Origin: Delphinapterus leucas
Taxonomy: Eukaryota; Chordata; Mammalia; Artiodactyla; Monodontidae
DNA: 64,000 bases
Assembly (NCBI RefSeq): GCF_002288925.2
Contig: NW_022098043.1
Location: 5,628,901 to 5,692,900 of the forward strand
Reading direction: 5' to 3'
Position 1 is the first letter of the stretch, and each line of letters opens with the position of its first letter. Shown here in pieces: positions 25,201 through 31,880 of the stretch. The translations under genes and the position numbers were made by a program. The notes below the pieces were generated by a model, which worked only from the letters and a program-made list of their open reading frames with translations, was not told the DNA's origin and did no database searches.

Positions 25201-28200
25201 TTTCCATTTTGTAGATGTACCATAGTATATTCAACCAGCTGGGCATTGGATGTTTCTAATCTTTTGTTATTATAGTACTCCAGTGAGTAAGCTTATATCG
25301 TTTCAGTTAATTCAAGTGCAAATATGTCTGTAGGATAGATTCTTGAGGATAGAATTGTGGGCCAAAGGGTAAATGCATCTGTAATTGTTAAGATACTGAC
25401 CATATTCTCTGTAGGAGGTGTACTTGTATTCTGCTCCCCACCAGCAGAATACAACAGGCTGATGTTCCTCATCCTTGTCAAAAGAGGATAGGACCAAACT
25501 TCTGGGTTTTGCCAAATCTCATAATAAATGGTACCTCAAAGCTGTTATGATTTGCTTCTCTTTACTATGCATGCGTGAGTTTACGTTTTTTATACATTTA
25601 TTAAGGACCATTTGTGTTTCTTTGTATGAACCATGTATTCATGAATTTTGCCCATCTTTCCATTCATTTTGTTTTTCTGTTGATCTTTTTCTTATTTTCT
25701 GGAGCTCTGATATGAAAGAGATTAACTCTGTGATATAAGTTGTTTTTTGACTTTGCTTATGGTATTTTTCTACTGTGTAGAAGTCATTTCTTTTCAGTAG
25801 TTGAATTTTTCAGTCCTTCGTAGTTTATAGATTTTAAGTCACAAAGCCTTCTCCAAGGTCAGTGTTACATAAAGGAATTGCCTTTATTTTCTTCTAATGC
25901 TTTCAACATCCCCCCCCTTTAAAATTTTTTATCTGTTTGGACTTTATCCTGGTGTATAGTGTGAGGTATGGATCCAATTTTCATCTTTATTCAGATTAAC
26001 ACTACACTGATTAAATGATTTAAGCATTGAATTGATACAGTTTGTTATGTCTATTAGGGCTAGTCTCTAAATTTTGTTCTTATTTTTTTTCCTGGCTCTT
26101 CCTGCTTGTTTATTTTTTCATATGAACTTTAGAATCAACACATCCAGTTCTGGGGGGTAAAAACAAAAACTTGTTTTAGGGGGTCTTAGGGACCATATTA
26201 AATTTGTAAATTAACGTAGTAATAAATATATTTTGGTTCCTTGAAGGTCCTGTTCACAGTATTAGTTACTTTTAACAACATGGCAGGAGAAGGAACTGAT
26301 AATTTATATAAATTGGTAACTAACAGAATCATTTTCTTGGTACTTTTCATACTTTCTATCATAGCACTTTTTTTTAAATTGAAGTATAGTTGATTTACAA
26401 TGTTTTGCCAGTCTGCTGTACAGCAGAGTGACTCGGTTATACACATATATACAATTTTTTAAATATTCTTTTGTATTATGGTTTATCACAGGATATTGAA
26501 TATAGTTCCCTGTGCTATACAGTAGGACCTTGTTTATCCATTCTAAATATAATAGTTTGCATCCACCGACCCCAAACTCCCAGTCCATCCCTCCCCCCCC
26601 CCTGCCCCCCATCCCCAGCCCTTGGCAACCACAAGTCTGTTCTTCACGTCTATATCACAGCACTTTTTTTTTTTAACACTTCCATAAATGCCATTTATTT
26701 TCTTTATAATCTTAACATTTTAATAGATTTACAATACCGTATTTTTGAATAGTTTTGTATACTTTTTTTAGCATTAATCTGTATACCATCTACCTTACTA
26801 AAAATAGTGTACAGAAATACAGTAGCACAGTATCATTAGCCTCCAAGTTACAATATACTTCCTTTTTTTTACACACACACACACTGTATTTTATTTTTAC
26901 AAGAGATAAATAAACTGACACCAAGCATTGTAAATGGATGACCACAACAAAAACAACGATTGCAATTACCAAACACGAAACACACTCATACTATGTCATA
27001 ATATTGCCATTCAGTCCAGTAATCCTCCACTGTAACAGCTCCTTTACTTTGCAGTGAAAATTGATTTGTATATTTTCTGCCTCTGAGTCCTTGTGGGATT
27101 TTTCTTTTTATTCAAACAGAAAGTCACAAAAATTATAATTGCTCATCAGTTTGCTCAGTCCCATGTAATTAATTTTTTTATCTTGATCTTTTGTTAGCAC
27201 TTTTATGAATTCATCAGTTTTCCATTAGAGTTCTGAAAATGCTTATTTATTCAGTTCAGCAGTATAGTCAGTTACCAGATCACAGCACTTTTAACACTTA
27301 ATGTTTTAGAGAAGAAAAGCCTATGCCATGAAGATAAGAAGAAATACTTTAATATAGGACTTCAGCTAAAATTAAGTAGCCAATGCCAATTTGTATATTT
27401 GTTATATTAGGTGAAAGTTTTATTTGTGAGAAACTTGGCTACTACAGTGACAGAAGAAATACTGGAAAAGTCGTTTTCTGAATTCGGAAAACTTGAAAGA
27501 GTGAAGAAGTTGAAAGATTATGCATTTGTTCATTTCGAAGACAGAGGAGCAGCTGTTAAGGTAGAAAATTTTAAATTTTGTTTTTTGATACTTGAATTTT
27601 GTTGAAACTTGCTAAACACATAAAGTGACTTAAAAAGCAAATAAAATTGTTTTCAGCTTTTATCGAACTCTGGAACTTTCTTTTAATAATCTCTGTGAAG
27701 TGGTAGTAGTATAACAGGTAAGACTCCATATTTCAAAGCCTGATTATTACTAACTGGGTTTGTGATCTCAGGCAAGTTATTTTTAATCTCTATTATTTTT
27801 GTAAGCCTAAGGTTTGATAGCATGATACCTTGAAAATGTTACAAGGAATAGTAATTAGCCGGTATAAATACTAAAATGGTAATGAGTGTATCGTAACTAC
27901 TTTGTTTACCTTGGTTTGTGGACCTGTGAATGGAACTGAGCAGTGTACATGGCTTTATACTTAGTACAACACATTTAATTCAGTAGCTGTGCTCTGAGGG
28001 AATGGTTAGTTCTTCATAGTTTTGCCTTTCTTTAGTCATTTTAGAATCCTCATAGTATTGACTGTGTTTTGCCAGTTTCAGTAGTTGTTAGAAATATTTC
28101 TTGCATGGAATAGTTAATTTATTTGTTGATGATAGTATTGGAAAGTGTGAAAAAAGTCTTTTCATAAGGTGTCTAGAACATATAACCCGAATACTCTGCT

Positions 28201-31200
28201 GCTTTCTGATGATAATGGATCAGTACCATCCTTAGTGGGTGAAATTTCAGGTTTCTTCTTCCTCTTGTTCCTCTCTCCTTTTTGGCGGAAGGCGGGGGAG
28301 GGGTGGAGGGGGGGGTGACAAGACAAAATAAAAGCTTTTTTATGTAATTGGGGAGATAGTTCCGAAATCCTTGATGACTCAGGCCTGGTTCTTTTTCTAC
28401 ATGTTCTGTCGGTTAAAGTGATGCCGCCTCTAATATGAGCAGTTTTTGTTTCCTGCTCAGGGTACTGCTTTAAAATGTGCCTTGTAGAATCTTTGACTAG
28501 TTAGAATTTATTGGTTTGCTTTTTGATGGAAGCTAATTAGTGAGACAATATTGCTTATAAAATTCACAGCTTAATACAGAATTTAATGTGTGGCTTCTGA
28601 ATTGCCAGTGGTACGAAGGACCGATAACTAATACATGTATACCTTTTAAATACTCCTTTTGAATCAGTTGGTATTAAATAACTGGTTGTTTGTAATTTAA
28701 AATAATTTTCAAGGGTGGTTTGCCAAAGAAGTCTCTGAAATTACAAGATTTCTAGCTCAGTAACTGGAAATCAGGATGGCCAGAGGGGAGAGTAGACAGA
28801 TGCTCCATTCTTTTGTTTATACCAGGAAGCTTTTATAGACTCATTTAGTTGCTTTAGTTGAAGCAGCCAAAAGCTAAGGTGGTAAAGGGGAAAAACTAGT
28901 TAGAGGAAGATACTGATTTAATCTTTGTCTAGATACTTGTAAAGCACTAAATATTCTTTATGGATAGAGCATTTTATTATGTATATCCAGAGAGGAAAAG
29001 GTTGTATAGGGAACAGAAAAGCTGAGGTGAGGAGGTTATACTTTGTTACTGAGTTACCTGAACCCTATGGCAGAGGCTATTAGGTGGAACTACATAAATA
29101 AAAAACTAGAGCCTAGAATACTTTTGATTACTGCTTTCCAGGTGAGTACTTGAATCTTCATTAGTTCAGGCCTTTGCTGGGCTTTGTGCTTTTAACTATT
29201 CAGGCAAAGTATGTTCCAGGTTAAGCATTGTGGGGGAGACCTAGGCTTTTTTTGGTCAGTATCTTATTGAATTTCACTGATAACCTCATTTATGTTTCAA
29301 ATCCTTAAAATTTTTATAGATCAACAGTTTAAGACTTACATGTTGAATGCCACATGTTTAAAAATTTGAATTCTGAAAAGTTTGTTACTACTGGCACTTT
29401 TTCCAGTTGTGAATTTGCTGCTTTGGTTTGGCTAAGCTTGGAAGTTATTTGGAATTAAGTTTTTGGATTTAAGTAGCAGCAACAGGCAGCTCTCTGGCAA
29501 TCTTTTATCTTTTTTTAATTTTTATTTATTTTTATTATTTATTTATTCATTTATTTAATTTTTCGCTGCATTGGGTCTTCACTGCATGCGGGTTTTCTCT
29601 GGTTGCTGAGAGTGGGGGCTACTCTTTGTTGTGGTGCACAGGCTTCTCATTGCGGTGGCTTCTCTTGTTGTGGAGCACAGGCTCTAGGCGCGTGGGCTTC
29701 AGTAGTTGTGGCACACAGGCTTCAGTAGTTGTGGCTCGCGGGCTCTAGAGTGCAGGCTCAGTAGTTGTGGCGCCCGGGCTTAGTTGCTCCGCGGCATGTG
29801 GGATCTTCCCTGACCAGGGCTCGAACCTTTGTCCCCTGCATTGGCAGGCGGATTATTAACCACTGTGCCACCAGGGAATCCCCAATCTTTTATCATTTTT
29901 TTTTTTGCGGTACGTGGGCCTCTTACTGTTGTGGCCTCTCCTGTTGCGGAGCGCAGGCTCCGGACGCACAGGCTCAGCGGCCATGGCTTACGGGCCCAGC
30001 CGTTCCACGGCATGTGGGATCTTCCCGGACCGGAGCACGAACCCGTGTCCCCTGCATCGGCAGGTGGACTCTCAACCACTGTGCCACGAGGGAAGCCCTA
30101 TCTTTTTAAATATAATGGTAGGACATCAGTTTTGTTCTCAACATAATTTACACATAAGAAAGTAAGATTGAGGGGAACAAGTACTTTCTTTGTGTATTTT
30201 TTTTAACTTGGTGGGTATATTCATCTTGCAAATAAAAATAGTTGTGAAGTAAATTGCTTATCAAGTGTATTAATGGCACAGATATGTTTGTTATGTTTAA
30301 AGTACTGTTATGTGTAAAGTAAATTTATTTCCTAATTTTGTATAGGCCATGGATGAAATGAATGGCAAAGAAATAGAAGGGGAAGAAATTGAAATAGTCT
30401 TAGCCAAGCCACCAGACAAGAAAAGGAAAGAGCGCCAAGCTGCTAGACAGGCCTCCAGAAGCACTGCGTGAGTCTACATTTTAGTAAATACATCTTTGAA
30501 CAGAGAATAACTTGATAACAGAGATCAGGTAATTTAAAAAGTCAGGAAGAGTCTTGAAGCAAACTAATTTGTTTTTTCTTTTCTCCCTTCCCTCCATTGC
30601 TAGGTATGAAGATTATTACTATCACCCTCCTCCTCGTATGCCACCTCCAATTAGAGGTCGGGGTCGTGGTGGGGGGAGAGGTGGATATGGCTACCCTCCA
30701 GATTACTATGGCTATGAAGATTACTATGATGATTACTATGGTTATGATTATCATGACTATCGTGGAGGCTATGAAGATCCCTACTACGGCTATGATGATG
30801 GCTATGCAGTAAGAGGAAGAGGAGGAGGAAGGGGAGGGCGAGGTGCTCCACCACCACCAAGGGGGCGGGGAGCACCACCTCCAAGAGGTAGAGCTGGCTA
30901 TTCACAAAGGGGGGCACCTTTGGGACCACCAAGAGGCTCTAGGGGTGGCAGAGGGGGTCCTGCACAACAGCAGAGAGGCCGTGGTTCCCGTGGATCTCGG
31001 GGCAACCGTGGGGGCAATGTAGGAGGCAAGAGAAAGGCAGATGGGTACAACCAACCTGATTCCAAGCGCCGTCAGACCAACAACCAACAGAACTGGGGTT
31101 CCCAGCCCATCGCTCAACAGCCGCTTCAGCAAGGTGGTGACTATTCTGGTAACTATGGTTACAATAATGACAACCAGGAATTTTATCAGGATACTTATGG

Positions 31201-31216
31201 GCAACAGTGGAAATAG
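293..31216 (+). CDS. HNRNPR: hnRNP R, complete CDS in ten exons
   Basis: Join 293-449, 2690-2808, 3361-3468, 6081-6194, 18427-18603, 20228-20363, 21797-22002, 27411-27560, 30346-30467, 30604-31216. Every junction is GT-AG and the frame stays open for 633 codons, the length I know for human hnRNP R. Seen in order: acidic N-terminal domain (about 1-105); RRM1 with VFVGKI (167-172) and NRGYAFITF (205-213); RRM2 with LFVGSI (248-253) and [10 protein letters not shown] (287-296); RRM3 with LFVRNL (343-348) and KDYAFVHF (374-381); first RGG patch (447-457), a Tyr/Asp-rich stretch (about 459-498), a longer RGG region (500-570); basic clusters KRK and SKRR near 572-586 (bipartite NLS); Q/N/Y-rich tail. 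Family knowledge: a nuclear and axonal mRNA-binding protein involved in pre-mRNA processing and beta-actin mRNA transport in neurons, partner of SMN and 7SK RNA. The N-terminal and C-terminal sequences distinguish it from its paralogue SYNCRIP. No frameshift or stop is present. Confidence 0.98.
450..2689 (+). other. HNRNPR: HNRNPR intron 2, nearly repeat-free
   Basis: A 2.2 kb intron with no SINE or LINE that I can recognise, in contrast to introns 4 and 5. It contains homopolymer T runs (for example 981-1007 and 1290-1305) and the candidate cassette exon described separately at 1016-1067. Confidence 0.7.
1016..1067 (+). other. HNRNPR: Candidate poison cassette exon in intron 2
   Basis: A 52-nt segment preceded by a long pyrimidine tract (981-1007) and tctag, and followed by the strong donor GTT|GTAAGT at 1068. 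Spliced after the phase-1 donor at 449 it reads about seven codons and meets TAA, so inclusion would truncate the protein after about 60 residues. This is inferred from splice-site appearance only; no transcript evidence was available. Confidence 0.3.
2690..2808 (+). CDS. HNRNPR: HNRNPR coding exon, residues 53-92
   Basis: Acceptor aatttttag|g and donor CAG|GTAAGG. Length 119 nt, entering in phase 1 and leaving in phase 0. It encodes [19 protein letters not shown] and following residues of the N-terminal acidic, RNA-recognition-assisting domain shared with SYNCRIP. Confidence 0.95.
2809..3360 (+). other. HNRNPR: HNRNPR intron 3
   Basis: A 552-nt intron with no recognisable mobile element. 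It ends in ggctgttctag. Nothing else is supported. Confidence 0.8.
3361..3468 (+). CDS. HNRNPR: HNRNPR coding exon, residues 93-128
   Basis: 108 nt, phase 0 at both ends, so it can be skipped without a frameshift. It encodes [19 protein letters not shown] and following residues. Met102 (codon 3388-3390) would give a 532-residue protein if upstream coding exons were skipped or disrupted; a human isoform of that length is known to me. Confidence 0.95.
3557..3766 (-). mobile_element. CHR-type SINE, short GC-rich subfamily
   Basis: Reads on the plus strand from a poly-T run through gcggtacgcgagcctctcac to ccagggaagccc, so the element is on the minus strand. Target-site duplication: ctagaagcagttttt (from 3541) and ctagaaacagttttt (from 3767). 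Confidence 0.9.
4050..4285 (-). mobile_element. CHR-type SINE with internal 16-bp duplication
   Basis: Same short subfamily. Target-site duplication ctgaagaggtg at 4039-4049 and 4286-4296. The 16-mer gcctctccctgctgtg is tandemly duplicated (4085-4100, 4101-4116), and ggacc is also repeated near 4209-4219, so this copy is longer than its siblings. Confidence 0.9.
4310..4490 (+). mobile_element. MIR-like ancient SINE
   Basis: The segment with aactgggaacagtaatag, cctacctcatgaagtgtg and gcttagagtaatgcctgg matches the 3' half of a MIR element. Strongly diverged. Confidence 0.6.
4873..4911. repeat. Perfect 15-bp inverted repeat
   Basis: atattacatattata (4873-4887) and its exact reverse complement (4897-4911) flank a 9-nt loop. 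All A/T-rich. Confidence 0.85.
6081..6194 (+). CDS. HNRNPR: HNRNPR coding exon, residues 129-166 (skippable)
   Basis: 114 nt, phase 0 at both ends; acceptor ttatctttag|gcc, donor GAA|GTAAGT. It encodes 38 residues of linker before RRM1 ([20 protein letters not shown] and on). A human isoform 38 residues shorter (595) corresponds to skipping this exon. Residue 159 is Met (ATG at 6171); I recall Val there in human. Confidence 0.95.
8581..8896 (-). mobile_element. CHR-type SINE, long subfamily
   Basis: Minus orientation: T-rich tail at 8585-8620, ggctgcgtcgggtcttcg, ending ccaccagggaagtccc. Flanking duplication aaaattattagctctt (about 8564) and a similar copy at 8897. Confidence 0.85.
9021..9302 (+). 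mobile_element. CHR-type SINE, long subfamily, sense
   Basis: Begins gggcttccctggtggtgcat and ends in (aaat)n. Near-perfect target-site duplication aaaatctactgtaaa at 9006-9020 and about 9303-9317. One of only two SINEs in the gene in sense orientation. Confidence 0.93.
9492..10010 (-). mobile_element. LINE-1 3' end fragments (old L1)
   Basis: ttccagttttattgagaaat, aaggtgtacagcataatgg, gtgatgagaagtcttagg and ctcttagcaactttcttata are hallmarks of the antisense 3'UTR of older mammalian L1s. A second L1-like tract follows at about 9870-9975. Confidence 0.75.
10321..10607 (+). mobile_element. CHR-type SINE, older subfamily, sense
   Basis: Begins gggacttctctggtggtcca and ends in a C run followed by a poly-A run (about 10587-10612). 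Target-site duplication aagacattgttga before and aagacactgttga after. Confidence 0.88.
11137..11280 (-). mobile_element. Short tRNA-derived SINE
   Basis: T-rich tail, then ttggccgtgccatggggcat, ending accaccaggggattccc. Target-site duplication gatgtttctttta (11122) and gatgtttctttta (11282). Confidence 0.87.
11557..11873 (-). mobile_element. CHR-type SINE, long subfamily
   Basis: Minus orientation, ggctgcgttgggtctttg to ccaccagggaagccc. Approximate target-site duplication tcaactattttt / tcaactgtatttt. Confidence 0.85.
12637..12931 (-). mobile_element. CHR-type SINE with (TA)n next to its tail
   Basis: Minus orientation; a (TA)n run at 12639-12659 has grown at the A-rich tail. Ends ggaccaccagggaagtct. 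Flanking duplication ctagatgggtttaaaa (12620) / ctagatggtattttaaaa (12933). Confidence 0.87.
13420..13626 (-). mobile_element. CHR-type SINE, short GC-rich subfamily
   Basis: (ttta)n tail, then tgcggtacgcaggcctctca, ending accaccagggaagccc. The duplicated target is a T/A-rich string, so its limits are approximate. Confidence 0.88.
14162..14500 (-). mobile_element. CHR-type SINE, long subfamily, inside L2
   Basis: Exact 16-bp target-site duplication ccagaatattcctttt at 14146-14161 and 14501-14516. Minus orientation. Confidence 0.93.
14660..14842 (-). mobile_element. tRNA-derived SINE, short, inside L2
   Basis: T/A-rich tail, tggttgcaccaggtcttag, ending cgccattagggaagtccc. The target-site duplication is unclear. 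Confidence 0.8.
15056..15274 (-). mobile_element. tRNA-derived SINE, inside L2
   Basis: Exact target-site duplication cccttttctttgctttt at 15039-15055 and from 15275. Ends ggaccatcagggaagtcc. Carries an internal T12 run at 15117-15129. Confidence 0.92.
15299..15618 (-). mobile_element. CHR-type SINE inserted beside the previous SINE
   Basis: Its target tttgcttttatttt (about 15283 and about 15620) overlaps the right-hand target duplicate of the preceding SINE, so it inserted into or next to that duplicate. Confidence 0.88.
16270..17330. repeat. Ancient interspersed repeat, same type as 12.2-13.8 kb
   Basis: Purine-rich sequence with aggtagttggagatacagaa, ggaaaggatagaggagtag and gactgagaggagagaatgtt. 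It resembles the tract at 12.2-13.8 kb but is more decayed. Family uncertain. Confidence 0.35.
17881..17996 (-). mobile_element. Truncated tRNA-derived SINE
   Basis: T11 tail, acagcatgtgggatcttag, ending ggaccaccagggaagtccc. Flanks agcactgaag and agcactggag look like a target-site duplication. Confidence 0.85.
18427..18603 (+). CDS. HNRNPR: HNRNPR coding exon, RRM1 core
   Basis: 177 nt, phase 0 at both ends; acceptor tttcag|gtc, donor CTG|GTATGT. It encodes residues 167-225 and carries both RRM1 signatures, RNP2 (VFVGKI) and RNP1 (NRGYAFITF). Skipping would keep the frame but remove RRM1. Confidence 0.96.
18604..20227 (+). other. HNRNPR: HNRNPR intron 6
   Basis: A 1.6 kb intron with no SINE and an (AGT)n microsatellite at 19234-19288. 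Just before the acceptor there is a G/T-rich run (20181-20210) followed by a pyrimidine run. Confidence 0.8.
19234..19288. repeat. (AGT)n microsatellite, about 18 copies
   Basis: 55 bp of uninterrupted AGT repeats in intron 6. Confidence 0.97.
20228..20363 (+). CDS. HNRNPR: HNRNPR coding exon, RRM2 start
   Basis: 136 nt, acceptor ctttcag|tgt, donor CAG|GTAAAA, leaving in phase 1. It encodes residues 226-270 ([20 protein letters not shown] and on) including RNP2 of RRM2 (LFVGSI). Confidence 0.95.
20364..21796 (+). other. HNRNPR: HNRNPR intron 7
   Basis: 1.4 kb with no recognisable mobile element or ORF. The acceptor region (ctggctgttggtttaacag) is poor in pyrimidines compared with the other introns. 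Confidence 0.75.
21797..22002 (+). CDS. HNRNPR: HNRNPR coding exon, RRM2 end and linker
   Basis: 206 nt, entering in phase 1, leaving in phase 0; donor AAG|GTAAAT. It encodes residues 271-339 with RRM2 RNP1 ([10 protein letters not shown]) and the linker ending DPEVMAK before RRM3. Confidence 0.95.
22440..22757 (-). mobile_element. CHR-type SINE, long subfamily
   Basis: (ttaa)n/(ttta)n tail, ggctgtgttgggtcttcg, ending gctaccagggaagcccc. The flanks tttctttttttttaaact and tttctttttttaaagct are a possible target duplication. Confidence 0.83.
22786..22987 (-). mobile_element. CHR-type SINE, short GC-rich subfamily
   Basis: T-run tail, gcggtacacgggcctctcac, ending ccaccagggaagcccc. A long target duplication (about 20 bp, ctttttttaaagcttttctt) is present on both sides. 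Confidence 0.92.
24272..24347 (-). mobile_element. L1 3' terminal fragment
   Basis: Poly-T, then attatagtttgatttacagt and gttagtttcaggtgtacat, the antisense 3' end of a cetartiodactyl L1. Confidence 0.65.
24660..26190 (-). mobile_element. Old L1 3' region fragments
   Basis: Poly-T at 24669, cacaaatcaaaattatgca, agctgggcattggatgtttc, ggatagaattgtgggccaaa and ggactttatcctggtgtata are typical antisense old-L1 3' sequences (3'UTR and ORF2 end). ORFs of 60-90 codons here are relics, not genes. Confidence 0.65.
26372..26650 (-). mobile_element. L1 3' end, 5'-truncated
   Basis: Poly-T tail, gaagtatagttgatttacaa, gtctgctgtacagcagagtg, ggatattgaatatagttccc, then a C-rich tract. Flanked by atcatagcactttt (26358) and atcacagcactttt (26655). 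Confidence 0.85.
26669..27278 (-). pseudogene. Processed retrocopy of an unidentified mRNA 3' end
   Basis: On the minus strand the segment ends in a poly-A tail (plus-strand T run 26665-26674) about 15-20 nt after an AATAAA signal (complement at 26694-26699). It is bounded by direct repeats atcacagcactttt at 26655 and 27279. These are the marks of L1-mediated retroposition of an mRNA, 5'-truncated. The body is AT-rich with a (GT)n tract and no long ORF, so it is probably all 3'UTR; the parent gene is not recognised. Confidence 0.6.
27411..27560 (+). CDS. HNRNPR: HNRNPR coding exon, RRM3 core
   Basis: 150 nt, phase 0 at both ends, residues 340-389. It carries RRM3 RNP2 (LFVRNL) and RNP1 (KDYAFVHF). 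Acceptor ttatattag|gtg and donor AAG|GTAGAA both look weak, so this exon may be regulated. Confidence 0.95.
29514..29882 (-). mobile_element. CHR-type SINE, long subfamily
   Basis: (tttatt)n tail, cgctgcattgggtcttcac, ending gccaccagggaatcccc. Target duplication caatcttttatc at 29498-29509 and 29883-29894. Confidence 0.92.
29895..30097 (-). mobile_element. CHR-type SINE, short subfamily, beside the previous one
   Basis: T-run, gcggtacgtgggcctcttac, ending gccacgagggaagccc. It sits directly against the right-hand target duplicate of the preceding SINE. Confidence 0.9.
30346..30467 (+). CDS. HNRNPR: HNRNPR coding exon, RRM3 end
   Basis: 122 nt, phase 0 in and phase 2 out; donor GC|GTGAGT. It encodes residues 390-429 plus two bases of Ala430 ([20 protein letters not shown], then PPDKKRKER), finishing RRM3 with a basic segment. 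Confidence 0.96.
30468..30603 (+). other. HNRNPR: HNRNPR intron 10, 136 nt
   Basis: A very short intron before the last coding exon, ending in a pyrimidine run and ccattgctag. Retention would add codons then reach a stop, because the plus frame here is not open throughout. Confidence 0.85.
30604..31216 (+). CDS. HNRNPR: HNRNPR last coding exon, RGG and Q/N-rich tail
   Basis: Completes Ala430 and encodes residues 431-633, stop TAG at 31214-31216. Contains [11 protein letters not shown], a Tyr/Asp/Gly-rich low-complexity stretch, a long RGG/Pro region, basic NLS clusters and the ending TYGQQWK. Purine-rich; antisense ORFs across it are shadows. Two donor-like sites lie in or just after it: GCA|GTAAGA at 30809 (phase 0) and CAA|GTGAGG at 31221, four bases after the stop. 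Confidence 0.97.
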
Positions 31217-31594
31217 ACAAGTGAGGGCTTGAAAATGATACTGGCAAGATACGATTGGCTCTAGATCTACATCCTTCAAAAAAAAAATTGGCTTATCTGT
31301 TTCATCTTTAAGTAGCAATTTGCTGCCATTTGTATTGGGCTGAAGAAATCACTATTGTGTATATACTCAAGTCTTTTTATTTTTTCCTCTTTTCATAAAT
31401 GCTCTTGGACATTATTGGGCTTGCAGAGTTCCCTTATTCTGGGAGTTACAATGCTTTTACCCTTTCAGGCTTCATTTTAGCTTCAAAACAAGCTGAGCAC
31501 ACTGTTAAATCATGATTTTGCAGAACCTTTGGTTTTGGACAGCTTCATTTTTTGGATTTGGGATAGATTACCTAGCAGTATGGAGTATGCTGTA

Positions 31595-31600
31595 AATAAA
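31595..31600 (+). terminator. HNRNPR: Alternative early AATAAA
   Basis: tgtaaataaaaatac about 380 nt after the stop, followed at 31615 by a T/G-rich run. Could give a shorter transcript. Confidence 0.4.
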
Positions 31601-31854
31601 AATACAAGCTAGTGCTTTGTCTTAGTAGTTTTAAGAAATTAAAGCAAACAAATTTAAGTTTTCTTGTATTGAAAATAACCTATGATTGTATGTTTTGCAT
31701 TCCTAGAAGTAGGTCAACTGTGTTTTTAAATTGTTATAACTTCACACCTTTTTGAAATCTGCCCTACAAAATTTGTTTGGCTTAAACGTCAAAGCCGTGA
31801 CAATTTGTTCTTTGATGTGATTGTATTTCCAATTTCTTGTTCATGTAAGATTTC

Positions 31855-31860
31855 AATAAA
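31855..31860 (+). terminator. HNRNPR: Proximal polyadenylation signal AATAAA
   Basis: AATAAA about 640 nt after the stop codon, followed by A-rich sequence and a modest GT-containing stretch (attgtgtcct). Likely the main cleavage site of the short 3'UTR. Confidence 0.7.
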
Positions 31861-31880
31861 ACTCAAAAATCTATTCAAAA

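Larger units (their letters stand above)
22003..27410 (+). other. HNRNPR: HNRNPR intron 8
   Basis: 5.4 kb. Two antisense SINEs (about 22440-22757 and 22786-22987), old L1 fragments (24272-24347, 24660-26190), a younger antisense L1 3' end (26372-26650) and a processed retrocopy (26669-27278). The stretch 22990-24270 has no feature I can name. The acceptor tttgttatattag has a weak pyrimidine tract. Confidence 0.75.
27561..30345 (+). other. HNRNPR: HNRNPR intron 9
   Basis: 2.8 kb. A decayed MIR-like tract near 27700-27880, a purine/G run at 28284-28317, and two adjacent antisense SINEs (29514-30097). The rest is unremarkable. Confidence 0.75.
31217..31880 (+). other. HNRNPR: HNRNPR proximal 3'UTR
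   Basis: AT-rich sequence after the stop, with a donor-like CAAGTGAGG at its start. An AATAAA lies at 31595-31600 and a stronger candidate (ttcaataaaactc) at 31855-31860. The end is inferred to be about 20 nt after the latter. Confidence 0.8.

Noticed and set aside
24660..26190. Several ORFs of 60-87 codons on both strands
   Set aside because: The region is decayed L1 3' sequence.
30651..31318. Antisense ORFs of 93, 102 and 138 codons across the last HNRNPR exon
   Set aside because: Shadows of the purine-rich RGG-coding sequence; the opposite strand is biased against stops.
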